Assembly: GCF_002008365.1 (NCBI RefSeq)
Contig: NZ_MRDL01000054.1
Location: 62,001-126,000 of the forward strand
Direction of reading: 5' to 3'
Length of the DNA stretch: 64,000 nucleotides
Origin: Rhizobium leguminosarum bv. viciae USDA 2370
GTDB lineage: Bacteria > Pseudomonadota > Alphaproteobacteria > Rhizobiales > Rhizobiaceae
Below are positions 25,844 through 34,460 of the stretch, one piece after another. The notes under the pieces were generated by a model, which saw only the letters and a list, made by a program, of their open reading frames with translations, did not search any database and was not told the origin of the DNA. Position 1 is the stretch's first letter. The number at the start of each line of letters is the position of its first letter. Both the position numbers and the translations under genes were made by a program.

Positions 25844-26407
25844 ATGAATTCATACGTCAATACGGCCGTGGGGGCGCTGCTCGGAACGATTTTCGTTCTG
25901 ATGTCGGTCTCCATCGCGTCCGAAGGGATCTTCCATTCCGAAGCACCGGAAAAGGAAGGTTTCGCGATCGTTGCCGAAGAGGCGCCCGCCGCTGGTGGTG
26001 AGGCTGCGCCTGCCGTTGCTGTTCCGATCGCGCAATTGCTCGCTTCTGCAGATGCCAAGGCCGGTGAAACGGTCTTCAAGAAGTGTCAGGCCTGTCATGA
26101 CGGCACCAAAGGGGGACCGAACAAGGTCGGTCCCAACCTCTTTGGTGTCGTAGATCGCCCGATCGCCTCGCATGAAGGCTTCGCCTATTCCGCTGCCATG
26201 AAGGATTTCTCCAAGGGCAGCAGCGAGAAGTGGACTTTCGAATTTCTCAACAAGTTCCTGCTGGCGCCGAAAAAGGACGTTCCGGGCACCGCCATGGGCT
26301 TCGCCGGTCTGGCGAAGGATCAGGACCGCGCCAACGTCATTCTTTACCTGCACACGCTCGCCGATTCGCCGGTGCCGCTGCCGGATCCGAACGCCGCGAC
26401 GCAGTGA
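25844..26407 (+). CDS. membrane-anchored c-type cytochrome, CycM-like
   Basis: Electron carrier of the periplasmic face. The 187-aa protein has an uncleaved-looking N-terminal hydrophobic segment (about 7-28), an Ala/Pro/Glu-rich linker and a class I cytochrome c domain. The heme motif CQACH is at 81-85 and the distal ligand is probably Met151 in GTAMGFAG. It resembles the CycM cytochromes of rhizobia, which feed a terminal oxidase. The ATG has AAGGGGAG upstream. The frame runs open far upstream, but that part is antisense to kdsB. Confidence 0.92.
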   Translation: MNSYVNTAVGALLGTIFVLMSVSIASEGIFHSEAPEKEGFAIVAEEAPAAGGEAAPAVAVPIAQLLASADAKAGETVFKKCQACHDGTKGGPNKVGPNLFGVVDRPIASHEGFAYSAAMKDFSKGSSEKWTFEFLNKFLLAPKKDVPGTAMGFAGLAKDQDRANVILYLHTLADSPVPLPDPNAATQ

Positions 26408-26432
26408 CGCGGAAGACAATCGCATGACATCG

Positions 26433-26458
26433 AAGCCCGGCCCGCAAGCCGGGCTTTT
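26433..26458 (+). terminator. terminator of the cytochrome c gene
   Basis: An AAGCCCGGC / GCCGGGCTT stem with a 6-nt loop, followed by TTTTCG, lies 25 nt after the stop. Confidence 0.88.
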
Positions 26459-26477
26459 CGTTGTGCAGAGAGCCGCT

Positions 26478-26540
26478 TAAAGCATGTCGCGCAAAACTGC
26501 GCAGCGGTTTTGCGCTAACGACATTACGACGCGCTTTAGG
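26478..26540. repeat. mosaic palindromic repeat, family A, short form
   Basis: A 63-bp copy closely like that at 23478, from TAAAGCATGTCGCGC to GCGCTTTAGG. Its right edge (TTTAG) provides the TAA stop of the minus-strand AEC gene. Confidence 0.83.
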
Positions 26541-27483
26541 CGCCGAGGAAATAGGCCCAGAGCGAGACCGTGATGGCGCCGAGCGCCGTCGTCACCGTGA
26601 TCGTCGAGGCGGCGAGGCTGTGACCGACGCCGAAGCGATTGGCAATCAGCCAGGCGTTGACGCCTGTCGGGACGGAGGAAGTCAGCACGATCGCTGCCGT
26701 CCATTCGGGACTGAGACCGAGGAGATGGCTCGCCGCCCACACGCAGCCGGGCAGCAACAGCAGCTTCAAGGTCGAGGTGACGCTGGCGATGCCGAGATTG
26801 CCGGAGACGCCGTATCTCTCCAGCGCCATGCCAAGCGATATCAGCGCCGCCGGACCGGCAATGCCGGCGATCTGCCCGACGACCGTTGCCACCGTCGTCG
26901 GCATGGTGAGACCGGAAAGGTGCATTGCCATGCCGGCCGCAAGCCCGATCACCAGCGGGTTGCGCACGAGATTGACCGCGATCTGGCGAAGCACGAGCAC
27001 CATGCTGCGATCGCTTTTGCCGGCGATCTTGCGCTCGGCATGCTCCATCAGGACCGTGCCGGCGACCATCATCACCGGCAGATGCACGGCAAGCAGGATC
27101 GACAGCGCCACCAGCCCTTCGTCGCCGACGGTTCGCTCGACCAGCGGCAGGCCGATGAAAATATTGTTGGCGAAGGCCGAGGAAACGCCGGCCAGCACGC
27201 CGATCCGTTCGTCGCGGCCGAAGAGGCGTGTGGCCGCGATATGGCCGGCCGTCCAGGTGATGGCAACGCCGGAAAAATAGACGATCCAGAGTCGGAAGGG
27301 CGAGGCGCCATGAAAATCCGCCTCGGCGATGGTGCGGAAGAGCAGAAGCGGCACGGCGATCTTAAAGACGAATTCGCTGAGCGCTTCGCCGACATTCGAC
27401 GCCATCAATCCGCTGCGGACGATCACCCAGCCGATGAGAATCAGGATGAAGATGGGAAGGACGTCGAGAATGATGGCTGACAT
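26536..27483 (-). CDS. AEC family transporter (auxin efflux carrier / malonate permease type)
   Basis: A 315-aa inner-membrane protein with about ten hydrophobic segments in the two-times-five pattern of the AEC family, with a short polar loop around residues 155-170. Motifs SSAFANNIFIGLPLV and PTGVNAWLIANRFG are typical. The substrate is unknown; bacterial members are often dicarboxylate or amino-acid carriers. The stop codon falls inside a family A repeat. Confidence 0.9.
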   Translation of the reverse strand: MSAIILDVLPIFILILIGWVIVRSGLMASNVGEALSEFVFKIAVPLLLFRTIAEADFHGASPFRLWIVYFSGVAITWTAGHIAATRLFGRDERIGVLAGVSSAFANNIFIGLPLVERTVGDEGLVALSILLAVHLPVMMVAGTVLMEHAERKIAGKSDRSMVLVLRQIAVNLVRNPLVIGLAAGMAMHLSGLTMPTTVATVVGQIAGIAGPAALISLGMALERYGVSGNLGIASVTSTLKLLLLPGCVWAASHLLGLSPEWTAAIVLTSSVPTGVNAWLIANRFGVGHSLAASTITVTTALGAITVSLWAYFLGA

Positions 27484-27520
27484 GGGGGAGGCTGCTCTGC
27501 GCGGGGGAGTATTCGACGTC

Positions 27521-27624
27521 TACAGCGCCGCGCGTCTTTTCGAGCCGCGCAAAGGACGCTGTAGCACTTTGAATTGCTGCATAATTTTTTCCTTAAATCG
27601 ATTCCGATTTAAGGAATTATGCAG
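27521..27624. repeat. mosaic palindromic repeat, family B
   Basis: A 104-bp element. The first palindrome is CAGCGCCGCGCGTC...GCGCAAAGGACGCTG; the second is CTGCATAATTTTTTCCTTAA...TTAAGGAATTATGCAG. The short link GCACTTTGAATTGC joins them. This is one of nine copies in the window and serves as the reference copy. Confidence 0.88.
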
Positions 27625-27682
27625 TAGCAGCAAACCGCTTGGATTGAAAAGGCAATCGCCGTCCAATCAGGCGCATCGGCAA

Positions 27683-27710
27683 AACAAAAAAAGCGGGCAT
27701 AGCCCGCTTT
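27683..27710 (-). terminator. orphan terminator on the minus strand
   Basis: A perfect 9-bp stem (AAAGCGGGC / GCCCGCTTT, 3-nt loop), followed on the minus strand by a T-rich run (TTTTTTTGTTTTG). No confident gene lies upstream on that strand, between here and the kinase gene. Confidence 0.8.
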
Positions 27711-28002
27711 TCCGCTCCGGTCTTGCCGGAAACCCGGATCACGAAGCTGCCAGTTCATCCGTGGTCAGCGTCGCGCCGGTAAGATCGAAGGGATCATCCC
27801 TCGTGCGCCCGGCTGCAACTGAAAGCTGCTCATGCCGGTCTTCTTGCGAGTATTTCTAGATTTGGAAGATGACAGGGACATGACGAATAGGCGGCACTTT
27901 TGCGAAGAAATAGATGCGCCATCCACCATTTATCCTTCCAAACCGCGGAAATTTCGCTAAGACCAAACCCCGGCTATCACAAAATCCGGGACCCCCCATT
28001 TC
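27711..28002. other. 292 bp without a confident gene
   Basis: The minus strand holds a 37-codon open run ending DPFDLTGATLTTDELAAS that looks protein-like but has no ATG, GTG or TTG start, and a 22-codon ATG frame in another phase (MSSFQLQPGARG...). Either could belong to a short transcript ending at the terminator at 27683. The plus-strand part carries the promoter region of the kinase gene; I can name no clear -35/-10 pair. Confidence 0.35.
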
Positions 28003-28995
28003 ATGACAAGATTCGATGTTCTGACAGTCGGCAACGCAATCGTGGATATCATTGCCCGTTGCGACGACCAGTTCCTCATTGACAACCAGATCACCAAGGC
28101 GGCGATGAACCTCATCGATGCCGAACGCGCTGAACTCTTGTACTCGCGCATGGGACCGGCGCTCGAAGCCTCCGGCGGCAGCGCCGGCAACACGGCGGCG
28201 GGCGTGGCTAACCTCGGCGGCAAAGCTGCCTATTTCGGCAATGTCGCCGAAGATCAGCTCGGTGATATCTTCGCGCACGACATCCGCGCCCAGGGCGTCC
28301 ACTACCAGACCCGGCCCAAGGGCACCTTCCCGCCGACGGCACGTTCGATGATCTTCGTCACCGAGGATGGCGAGCGCTCGATGAACACCTATCTGGGCGC
28401 TTGCGTCGAGCTCGGCCCGGAAGACGTCGAGACCGACGTCGTGGCCAACGCCAAGGTCACCTATTTCGAAGGTTATCTCTGGGATCCGCCGCGCGCCAAG
28501 GAAGCGATCCTCGATTGTGCCCGCATCGCCCATGAAAACGGCCGCGAAGTGTCGATGACGCTGTCCGACAGTTTCTGCGTCGACCGCTATCGCGGCGAAT
28601 TCCTCGATCTGATGCGCTCCGGCAAGGTCGATATCGTCTTCGCCAATCGCCAGGAAGCGCTGTCGCTCTACGAGACCGACGATTTCGAGGAGGCGCTGAA
28701 CAGGATCGCCGCCGATTGCAAAATCGCCGCTGTGACGATGAGCGAGAATGGTGCCGTCATCCTGAAGGGCCGTGAGCGTTTTTACGTCGATGCGATCCGG
28801 ATCAAGGAAGTTGTGGATACGACGGGTGCCGGCGATTTGTTCGCCTCTGGCTTCCTCTATGGCTACACCCAGGGACGTTCTTTGGAAGATTGCGGCAAGC
28901 TCGGTTGCCTGGCTGCCGGCATCGTCATCCAGCAGATCGGCCCGCGCCCGATGACCTCGCTTTCCGAGGCAGCCAAACGGGCAGGGCTTATTTGA
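28003..28995 (+). CDS. PfkB family sugar/nucleoside kinase, adenosine kinase-like
   Basis: A 330-aa ribokinase-fold kinase. The N-terminal substrate part is GGSAGNTAAGVANLGGKAAY and the C-terminal ATP/catalytic signature is DTTGAGDLFASGF, with the catalytic aspartate in it. The general pattern (TVGNAIVDIIA, ...MNTYLGACVEL) is that of the alpha-proteobacterial adenosine kinase-like group. The substrate is inferred from family only. The 3' end overlaps the convergent SH3 gene by 8 nt. Confidence 0.9.
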   Translation: MTRFDVLTVGNAIVDIIARCDDQFLIDNQITKAAMNLIDAERAELLYSRMGPALEASGGSAGNTAAGVANLGGKAAYFGNVAEDQLGDIFAHDIRAQGVHYQTRPKGTFPPTARSMIFVTEDGERSMNTYLGACVELGPEDVETDVVANAKVTYFEGYLWDPPRAKEAILDCARIAHENGREVSMTLSDSFCVDRYRGEFLDLMRSGKVDIVFANRQEALSLYETDDFEEALNRIAADCKIAAVTMSENGAVILKGRERFYVDAIRIKEVVDTTGAGDLFASGFLYGYTQGRSLEDCGKLGCLAAGIVIQQIGPRPMTSLSEAAKRAGLI

Positions 28996-29527
28996 AGGCT
29001 TCACCAGGATAGGCGCCCCAGATCTCCGACTGCGCCACCCAGCCCGAGGCGCCGTCGGTTTCGGCGCGGCACCAGTCGCCGTTGCATTCGCCAATGGTGA
29101 TCATCACGCCGGGTTCTAGCTTGGCAACGATCGAGGCAGAGGGCTGCGCCTCGCGGCGCAGATTGACATAGACGCCTTTGCCCTTGGTCTTCATCCACGG
29201 GGCGGCAATCGCCGCGCGCTGGCCGGACAACAGTGACTGGTTGACCCAGCCTTCGGTGCCGTCAGCATCACGGATGCGGCGCCAGTTGTCGTATTCCTGG
29301 ATGATCTCCACCGGCAGGCCGGATTTCAGGTACATCCACGAAACGGCGTAATCCGTTCCCGGACCGATGCGCAGGTTGACGCGCTTGGATTTCAGCGTGA
29401 CGAAGCGCGGCAACGGCAGTCCGCTTGGCCCCTTGGCCGCCTGCGCATGGGCGAATTCGACACTTCCCATGGATGCGGCCAGTGCGATGGCAAGGGCGAG
29501 GCAGGACTTCAGGACTTTGCTGCTCAT
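28988..29527 (-). CDS. secreted SH3-domain protein
   Basis: A 179-aa protein with a signal peptide (1-29, ending FAHAQA) and two bacterial SH3 domains (about 43-105 and 110-170; RVNLRIGPGTDYAVSW and the second VYVNLRREAQPSAS). Such domains bind peptidoglycan or other envelope partners. It is likely periplasmic. The start diverges from the hydroxyacid dehydrogenase gene at 29713 and shares its 185-bp promoter gap. Confidence 0.85.
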   Translation of the reverse strand: MSSKVLKSCLALAIALAASMGSVEFAHAQAAKGPSGLPLPRFVTLKSKRVNLRIGPGTDYAVSWMYLKSGLPVEIIQEYDNWRRIRDADGTEGWVNQSLLSGQRAAIAAPWMKTKGKGVYVNLRREAQPSASIVAKLEPGVMITIGECNGDWCRAETDGASGWVAQSEIWGAYPGEAFK

Positions 29528-29712
29528 GGAAGTTTCCGTTTGCTCGAATTCGCGGGCAGGCCCGGCCTGCTCGCGGTCCGGGCTTTGACATTCCCCGGCT
29601 GCACCGCGAGTTTTGTTTGTCTTCGCGTGCGGGTCTGGTAGAAAATGCCCGGAATGGGAAAATTATCACCCCTCTTGGTTAAAGACCTCTGAACAAGGCA
29701 CCACAGGCAGCC

Positions 29713-30714
29713 ATGACAGCGAAGAAAAAACCGAAGGTCTACATCACCCGCAAGCTGCCGGATGCCGTCGAAACCCGCATGCGAGAGCTCTTCGACGCCG
29801 AGCTGAACATCGACGACGCGCCGCGTTCCGTTCCCGAGCTTATCGCCGCGGTCAAGACCGCCGACGTGCTGGTGCCGACCGTCACCGATCGCATCGACGC
29901 GGCGTTGATCGAGCAGGCGGGACCGCAGATGAAGCTGATTGCAAGCTTCTCCAATGGCACCGATCACATCGACGTCGAGGCGGCGGCGCGCAAGGGCATC
30001 ACCGTTACCAACACGCCGAACGTCCTGACCGAAGACACCGCCGATATGACCATGGCGCTGATTCTCGCGGTGCCGAGAAGGCTCGGCGAAGGTGCGCGCG
30101 TGCTGACCGACAAGCCGGGTGAATGGGCAGGCTGGTCTCCCACCTGGATGCTCGGTCGGCGCATTCACGGCAAGCGAATCGGCATCGTCGGTATGGGCCG
30201 CATCGGCACGGCGGTGGCCCGCCGCGCCAAGGCTTTCGGCCTGTCGATCCACTATCACAACCGCAAGCGCGTCAATCCGGCCGTTGAGGACGAACTGGAG
30301 GCGACCTATTGGGAAAGCCTCGACCAGATGCTCGCCCGTGTCGACATCGTTTCGATCAATTGTCCGTCGACGCCGGCGACCTTCCACCTGATCTCGGCCC
30401 GCCGTCTGGCGCTGCTGCAGCCGACGGCCTATCTCGTCAACACCGCGCGCGGCGACGTGGTCGACGAAGCTGCGCTGATCAAATGCCTGAGGGAGGGCCG
30501 GATCGCCGGCGCCGGCCTCGACGTCTTCGAGAACGAGCCTGCCGTCAATCCGAAGCTGGTCAAGCTCGCCAATGAGGGCAAGGTCGTGCTGCTGCCGCAT
30601 ATGAGCTCGGCGACGATCGAAGGCCGCATCGACATGGGCGACAAGGTCATCATCAACATCCGCACCTTCATCGACGGTCACAGGCCGCCGAACCGCGTGC
30701 TGCCGGGTCGTTGA
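29713..30714 (+). CDS. D-2-hydroxyacid dehydrogenase (glyoxylate/hydroxypyruvate reductase type)
   Basis: NAD(P)-dependent enzyme of 333 aa. The Rossmann motif GIVGMGRIGTAVARRAKAFG is in the middle, followed by the D-isomer dehydrogenase signatures (VDIVSINCPSTPATFHLI and NTARGDVVDEAALI). The catalytic Arg, Glu and His (LPHMSSAT) are visible. It resembles glycerate dehydrogenases of rhizobia, but the exact substrate is not certain. Confidence 0.9.
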   Translation: MTAKKKPKVYITRKLPDAVETRMRELFDAELNIDDAPRSVPELIAAVKTADVLVPTVTDRIDAALIEQAGPQMKLIASFSNGTDHIDVEAAARKGITVTNTPNVLTEDTADMTMALILAVPRRLGEGARVLTDKPGEWAGWSPTWMLGRRIHGKRIGIVGMGRIGTAVARRAKAFGLSIHYHNRKRVNPAVEDELEATYWESLDQMLARVDIVSINCPSTPATFHLISARRLALLQPTAYLVNTARGDVVDEAALIKCLREGRIAGAGLDVFENEPAVNPKLVKLANEGKVVLLPHMSSATIEGRIDMGDKVIINIRTFIDGHRPPNRVLPGR

Positions 30715-30727
30715 AGAACGCTGTAAA

Positions 30728-31216
30728 TCAGGCGACGCAGATTGGAGGCGCAAGGACCTTGCGCAGCTCGACGAATGTCGTCCTGGCAAAGCCGGGATGC
30801 GCCTTTTCGGCGGTTCTGGAAAATCCACAGGCGGCAAAGACGGCGTGATTGTCGGTGAGTTCGATGCGTGTTTCCAGCCGCAAAGCGGGAAGACCGAGCA
30901 CCGCAGCCGTTTCCTCGGCAATCGCCAGCAGCCGCTTGCCGAGGCCCTTGCCCTGCATCTCAGGCAGGACGGCGAGCTTGCCGACATAGAGACAATCGGC
31001 CTCCGGCCGCAGGAAGAGGCAGCCGATCAGCTTTTCGCCGTCGATGGCGACATGGCCGATCTCGGCCCTGGCCTTTTCGGCCAGTGACTCCGTCGTCAGC
31101 TTGAGCGCCGAAGATGGCGGGTCGATCCTGCCGTTCATCGAGGCGAAGGCGGAAAGGACGAGCGTCAGCAGTTCGTCCCAGCGCGTGAAGCTATGATCAA
31201 GACGAATAATCGTCAT
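30728..31216 (-). CDS. GNAT family N-acetyltransferase
   Basis: A 162-aa acetyltransferase; the CoA-binding motif KLAVLPEMQGKGLGKRLLA and the end FAACGFSRTAEKAHPGF identify the family. The start overlaps the MoeB-like stop by 4 nt, so recF, the MoeB-like gene and this one form one coupled unit. The substrate is unknown. Confidence 0.86.
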   Translation of the reverse strand: MTIIRLDHSFTRWDELLTLVLSAFASMNGRIDPPSSALKLTTESLAEKARAEIGHVAIDGEKLIGCLFLRPEADCLYVGKLAVLPEMQGKGLGKRLLAIAEETAAVLGLPALRLETRIELTDNHAVFAACGFSRTAEKAHPGFARTTFVELRKVLAPPICVA

Positions 31217-32037
31217 CCGGCTGGTCTTTGTGTTGTACGGCGTCGTTTGTAGCGAACCGTGTCGAAGCGGGCCGAGAGCGCGTCGTAGAGCAGCAACCGT
31301 CCGACCAGCGGTTCGCCGGTGCCGGTGACGAGCTTGATCGCCTCCATCGCCATCATCGTGCCGATGACGCCTGTGAGCGCGCCGATGATGCCGGCCTCGG
31401 CGCAGGCGGGAATCAGACCCGCCGGCGGCGCTTCCGGAAACAGGTCGCGATATCTAGGGTTGGACGTTCCGTCCTCAGCCGTCTCATAGGGCTTGAGAAC
31501 CGTCAGCGAGCCGTCGAAGCGCCCGACGGCGCCGGTGACGAGCGGGATGCGCGCTTCTTCCGCCGCATCGGCGGCGGCATAACGCGTGTCGAAATTGTCG
31601 GAGCCGTCGATCAGTAGATCGAAACCGGAGAGCTGACGGCGGGCGGCCTCCGGGGAAAAGCGTTCCTCGAAGCGGATCAGTCGGACATGCGGATTGAGCC
31701 TGGCGATGGCGAAGGCGGCACTCTCCGTCTTCAACTCGCCGATCGTGCCGGAATCATGGATCACCTGGCGCTGCAGGTTCGACAGCGACACCCGGTCGTC
31801 GTCGACGATACCGAGCGTGCCGACGCCGGCTGCGGCCAGATATTGCAGGACCGGTGCACCGAGGCCGCCGGCGCCGATCACCAGCACGCGGGCGGCTTTC
31901 AGTTTCTGCTGGCCGGCGCCGCCGATCTCGGGGAGCAGGATGTGGCGGTGATACCGCGCTATTTCTTCCGGGCTGAGCGGTTCCATGGCGCCGATGTTAT
32001 CATGACGCCCGACGCCGGGAAAAGCCGCCTCCGTCAT
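31213..32037 (-). CDS. ThiF/MoeB family adenylyltransferase-like protein
   Basis: An E1-like enzyme of 274 aa that activates the C-terminus of a ubiquitin-like sulfur carrier (MoaD or ThiS). The nucleotide-binding GAGGLGAPVLQYL and DDDRVSLSNLQRQ are present, as are the catalytic arginine region and cysteine (IPACAEAG). The two CxxC zinc pairs of E. coli MoeB are absent: one site reads RYRDLF and the C-terminal tail has no cysteine. The start at 32037 overlaps the recF stop (ATGA) and has GGAAGAG upstream; a domain-length start at 31986 is an alternative. Whether it acts on MoaD, ThiS or both cannot be told. Confidence 0.87.
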   Translation of the reverse strand: MTEAAFPGVGRHDNIGAMEPLSPEEIARYHRHILLPEIGGAGQQKLKAARVLVIGAGGLGAPVLQYLAAAGVGTLGIVDDDRVSLSNLQRQVIHDSGTIGELKTESAAFAIARLNPHVRLIRFEERFSPEAARRQLSGFDLLIDGSDNFDTRYAAADAAEEARIPLVTGAVGRFDGSLTVLKPYETAEDGTSNPRYRDLFPEAPPAGLIPACAEAGIIGALTGVIGTMMAMEAIKLVTGTGEPLVGRLLLYDALSARFDTVRYKRRRTTQRPAG

Positions 32038-33158
32038 TCGAACACTCTTCCGTCGGAAACCGTGAAAAACTGCGCCCTGTCGCCGAGTGCCGAAAACATC
32101 GCGCGATCTGTTCCGGTCATGAAGGCCTGGCCGCCGAGCCCGTCGATAAGGTCGAACAGCGCGGCGCGTCTGTTCTCGTCGAGATGCGCTGCGATCTCGT
32201 CGAGCAGCAGGATCGGCGCATGGCCGGTGAGATTCCCGACGAGCCGCGCATGCGCAAGCACCAGGCCGACAAGCAGCGCTTTCTGCTCGCCGGTGGAGCA
32301 ACGCTCCGCCTCCATCGCCTTTTCGCGGTGATGCACGATGAGGTCGGCCCGGTGCGGCCCCTCGAGCGTGCGTCCAGCGCCGGCATCGCGGTAGCGGCTC
32401 TCTGCCAGCATCGCCGCGTAGTCATCTTCGAGGTCGACCGAGGGGCGCGAGAACTGACCGTCCATGAAGCCCGAGAGCTGCAGCGATGCCGAAGGGAAGG
32501 GCGAGCTCTCCCGTGTTTCCTCGATCAGCCGGGTCAGGAGGCCGAGCATCTCCTGCCGGGCGAGCGCCATGGCGATACCGAGGCTTGCCATCTGCTCCTC
32601 GATGCCGGCAAGCCAGGACGGATCGAAGCGGCCTTCGTCCAGCAATTTGTTGCGGCTGCGCATGGCGCGCTCGAAATCGCTGGCGCGGCGGCCATGAGCG
32701 GGATCGAGTGACAGCACCAGCCGGTCGAGAAAGCGGCGTCGGTCGGAAGAGGCGCCGGTAAAGAGCCCGTCCATCGCCGGTGTCAGCCAGAGAAGGCGCA
32801 GATGGTCGGTCAGTTCGTCCGCAGTCTTTGCCGTCGTGCCATTGATGCGCAGCCTGCGGGCGATGGTCTCCTCGCTCGTTTCGATGCCGGTGCCGATCTC
32901 GACGTCACCCTCCATGCCGTCGAGCGCGGCGAAGATCGAAAAGCCACCGGCGGCGCCGACGCGGGTGATATCGCCATAAGCCGCGCGGCGCAGGCCGCGG
33001 CCAGGCGAAAGCAGGGAGACGGCCTCCATGAGATTGGTCTTGCCGGCGCCGTTATCTCCCGTCAGTACGGCATGCCGACCGTCAAGGGTAAGGGCCGCCG
33101 CCGCATAGTTGCGGAAGTCTGTCAGCTTCAGACGGGAAAGAGAAACCTTGTGCGGCAT
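32034..33158 (-). CDS. recF: DNA replication and repair protein RecF
   Basis: SMC-like ATPase that acts with RecO and RecR to load RecA at gaps. The 374-aa protein has the P-loop GDNGAGKTNLMEA near residue 35, the RecF signature (LLWLTPAMDGLF...RRRFLD), the ABC signature STGEQKALLVG and Walker B LLLDEIAAHLDE. The ATG at 33158 starts MPHKVSLSRLKLTDFRNY, the family start. It is not next to dnaN or gyrB here. Confidence 0.96.
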   Translation of the reverse strand: MPHKVSLSRLKLTDFRNYAAAALTLDGRHAVLTGDNGAGKTNLMEAVSLLSPGRGLRRAAYGDITRVGAAGGFSIFAALDGMEGDVEIGTGIETSEETIARRLRINGTTAKTADELTDHLRLLWLTPAMDGLFTGASSDRRRFLDRLVLSLDPAHGRRASDFERAMRSRNKLLDEGRFDPSWLAGIEEQMASLGIAMALARQEMLGLLTRLIEETRESSPFPSASLQLSGFMDGQFSRPSVDLEDDYAAMLAESRYRDAGAGRTLEGPHRADLIVHHREKAMEAERCSTGEQKALLVGLVLAHARLVGNLTGHAPILLLDEIAAHLDENRRAALFDLIDGLGGQAFMTGTDRAMFSALGDRAQFFTVSDGRVFE

Positions 33159-33573
33159 CGAATGTCCGGAATCGTAAAGCGTGACAGCTAAGCCGAAGCG
33201 GCGCTGATGGCAAGGCTGGCAGCTTTTTGGCCGTGGGATCGTACCGTCGGTGCTGCCGCAAGTCAGGGACGCGGCGGCTGGCGCCACCCAGGACATATAT
33301 TCCAGAGATCCCGTGACCGAAGTCCTGGTGTCCGACATCTTCCCGGTGTAACGGCAGCCATGACACTTTCGAAATTCTGCTAAAAATACAACCACCGGAG
33401 ATGGTCTGACATCGCCAAGCTGATACTGTCGACAGTTATTGTCAATGCCTCCCAGCTCCGGATATTCAGGGTTTGCTGCCATCCTTTAAGGCTATTGACG
33501 TAACGTAAAGCCCAAAAAAAGTCGGTTGAATTTTGCAACTGCAGGGTTGAGTTATCTGGTGCAGACGATATGG
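33159..33573. other. intergenic region upstream of recF and of the XRE gene
   Basis: 415 bases with no reading frame I can support. It holds the divergent promoter regions of recF and the XRE regulator. A perfect 12-bp palindrome ACTGTCGACAGT is at 33425-33436. No alpha-type SOS box (GTTC-N7-GTTC) is seen. Confidence 0.4.
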
Positions 33574-33588
33574 TAAACGGAACGTTTA
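33574..33588 (+). promoter_or_regulatory. candidate operator of the XRE regulator
   Basis: A perfect inverted repeat TAAACG-GAA-CGTTTA, 20 bp before the GTG start of the XRE gene. The location fits autoregulation. Confidence 0.5.
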
Positions 33589-33607
33589 TGTATAAGAGAG
33601 TGATGAA

Positions 33608-33973
33608 GTGCCAGATCCGGTTGATATTATCGTCGGTCGCAACGTCAGACAGTTTCGCGCCCTTCGCCGTGTTTCCCAACTTGAGCTTGGCGAAGCACTC
33701 GGACTGACTTTCCAGCAGATCCAGAAATACGAAAAGGGAACGAACCGCGTTTCCGCCAGCAAGCTGCATCAGATCGCGGTTTTTCTCGACGTTGAGATCT
33801 CTGCTCTTTTCGAGGGCGCCGGCATGTCACCATTCGGCAGCCGTGTCGAACTCAGCCCCGACGCCTATGCGCTTGCGCTGAGCTACGACAAGCTGAACTC
33901 ACCGGCAGGCAAGGAAGCGGTCAAGACCATCGTCACCCTCATGACTGGCGAAGTGGCCGAAACCGCCGCTTGA
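33608..33973 (+). CDS. XRE-family helix-turn-helix regulator
   Basis: A 121-aa DNA-binding protein. The helix-turn-helix at about 10-65 reads LGEALGLTFQQIQKYEKG, the consensus form of a branch common in Rhizobiales that includes PraR-like and SinR-like regulators. The start is the GTG at 33608, with a GAGAGTGA-like site upstream. A C-terminal part of about 50 residues has no known domain. It follows an inverted repeat and is followed by a family B repeat. Confidence 0.88.
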   Translation: MPDPVDIIVGRNVRQFRALRRVSQLELGEALGLTFQQIQKYEKGTNRVSASKLHQIAVFLDVEISALFEGAGMSPFGSRVELSPDAYALALSYDKLNSPAGKEAVKTIVTLMTGEVAETAA

Positions 33974-33980
33974 TTCCACG

Positions 33981-34077
33981 ACAGCGCCGGGCATCTTTTC
34001 GAGAGCCGCAAGGACGCTCTAGCACTTTGAATTGCTGCATGATTTTATCCCTGCATCGGTTCCGATAAGCTATGCAG
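33981..34077. repeat. mosaic palindromic repeat, family B, degenerate
   Basis: About 97 bp, begins ACAGCGCCGGGCATC and ends AAGCTATGCAG. Both palindromes have several mismatches compared with the copy at 27521. Confidence 0.78.
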
Positions 34078-34227
34078 CGGGCAATGGATTCCCACCGAAA
34101 GCACGACCTGTTCAAGGTCTGGATGATCTCGGACCGATGCGGGTGTACAGCGGTTTTGGAATGACGGCGTGCCTCAAGGCGAAGACCGGGAAGCAGGTCG
34201 CCCGGTTCAGGTTCGATGCCGCGCGCT

Positions 34228-34428
34228 TCAGTGAATCTCGCATTCGTGCAGCGCCATCAGCAGATCGTCCTGCGTCTGGTGGCCGGCATGATAGAGGTCG
34301 ATCGCGATGTTGGCGATTGAAAGGCCCTGCTGGCTGCGAAGCTTGATGTTGCGCTCGGCGCACCAGGTGTAGATGGCGCCGGCGAGAACGTCGACGTCTT
34401 CGGACTGAGAGGAAAAGGCTGGCGCCAT
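34228..34428 (-). CDS. small conserved-looking protein (66 aa)
   Basis: I do not recognise the family. A 66-aa reading frame with a good start site (AAGGGTAT upstream of the ATG at 34428). It contains AIYTWCAERNIKL and IAIDLYHAGHQTQDDLLMAL, and looks like a soluble helical protein. It lies between two family B repeats. Codon use is like its neighbours. Function unknown. Confidence 0.62.
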   Translation of the reverse strand: MAPAFSSQSEDVDVLAGAIYTWCAERNIKLRSQQGLSIANIAIDLYHAGHQTQDDLLMALHECEIH

Positions 34429-34460
34429 GGTCGATACCCTTGGTTTGGTTGTCCCCCGCT

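Noticed and set aside
28003..28995. Second candidate: inosine/guanosine kinase instead of adenosine kinase for the PfkB gene
   Set aside because: The overall pattern fits the adenosine-kinase-like group, but as substrate cannot be read, no gene symbol is given.
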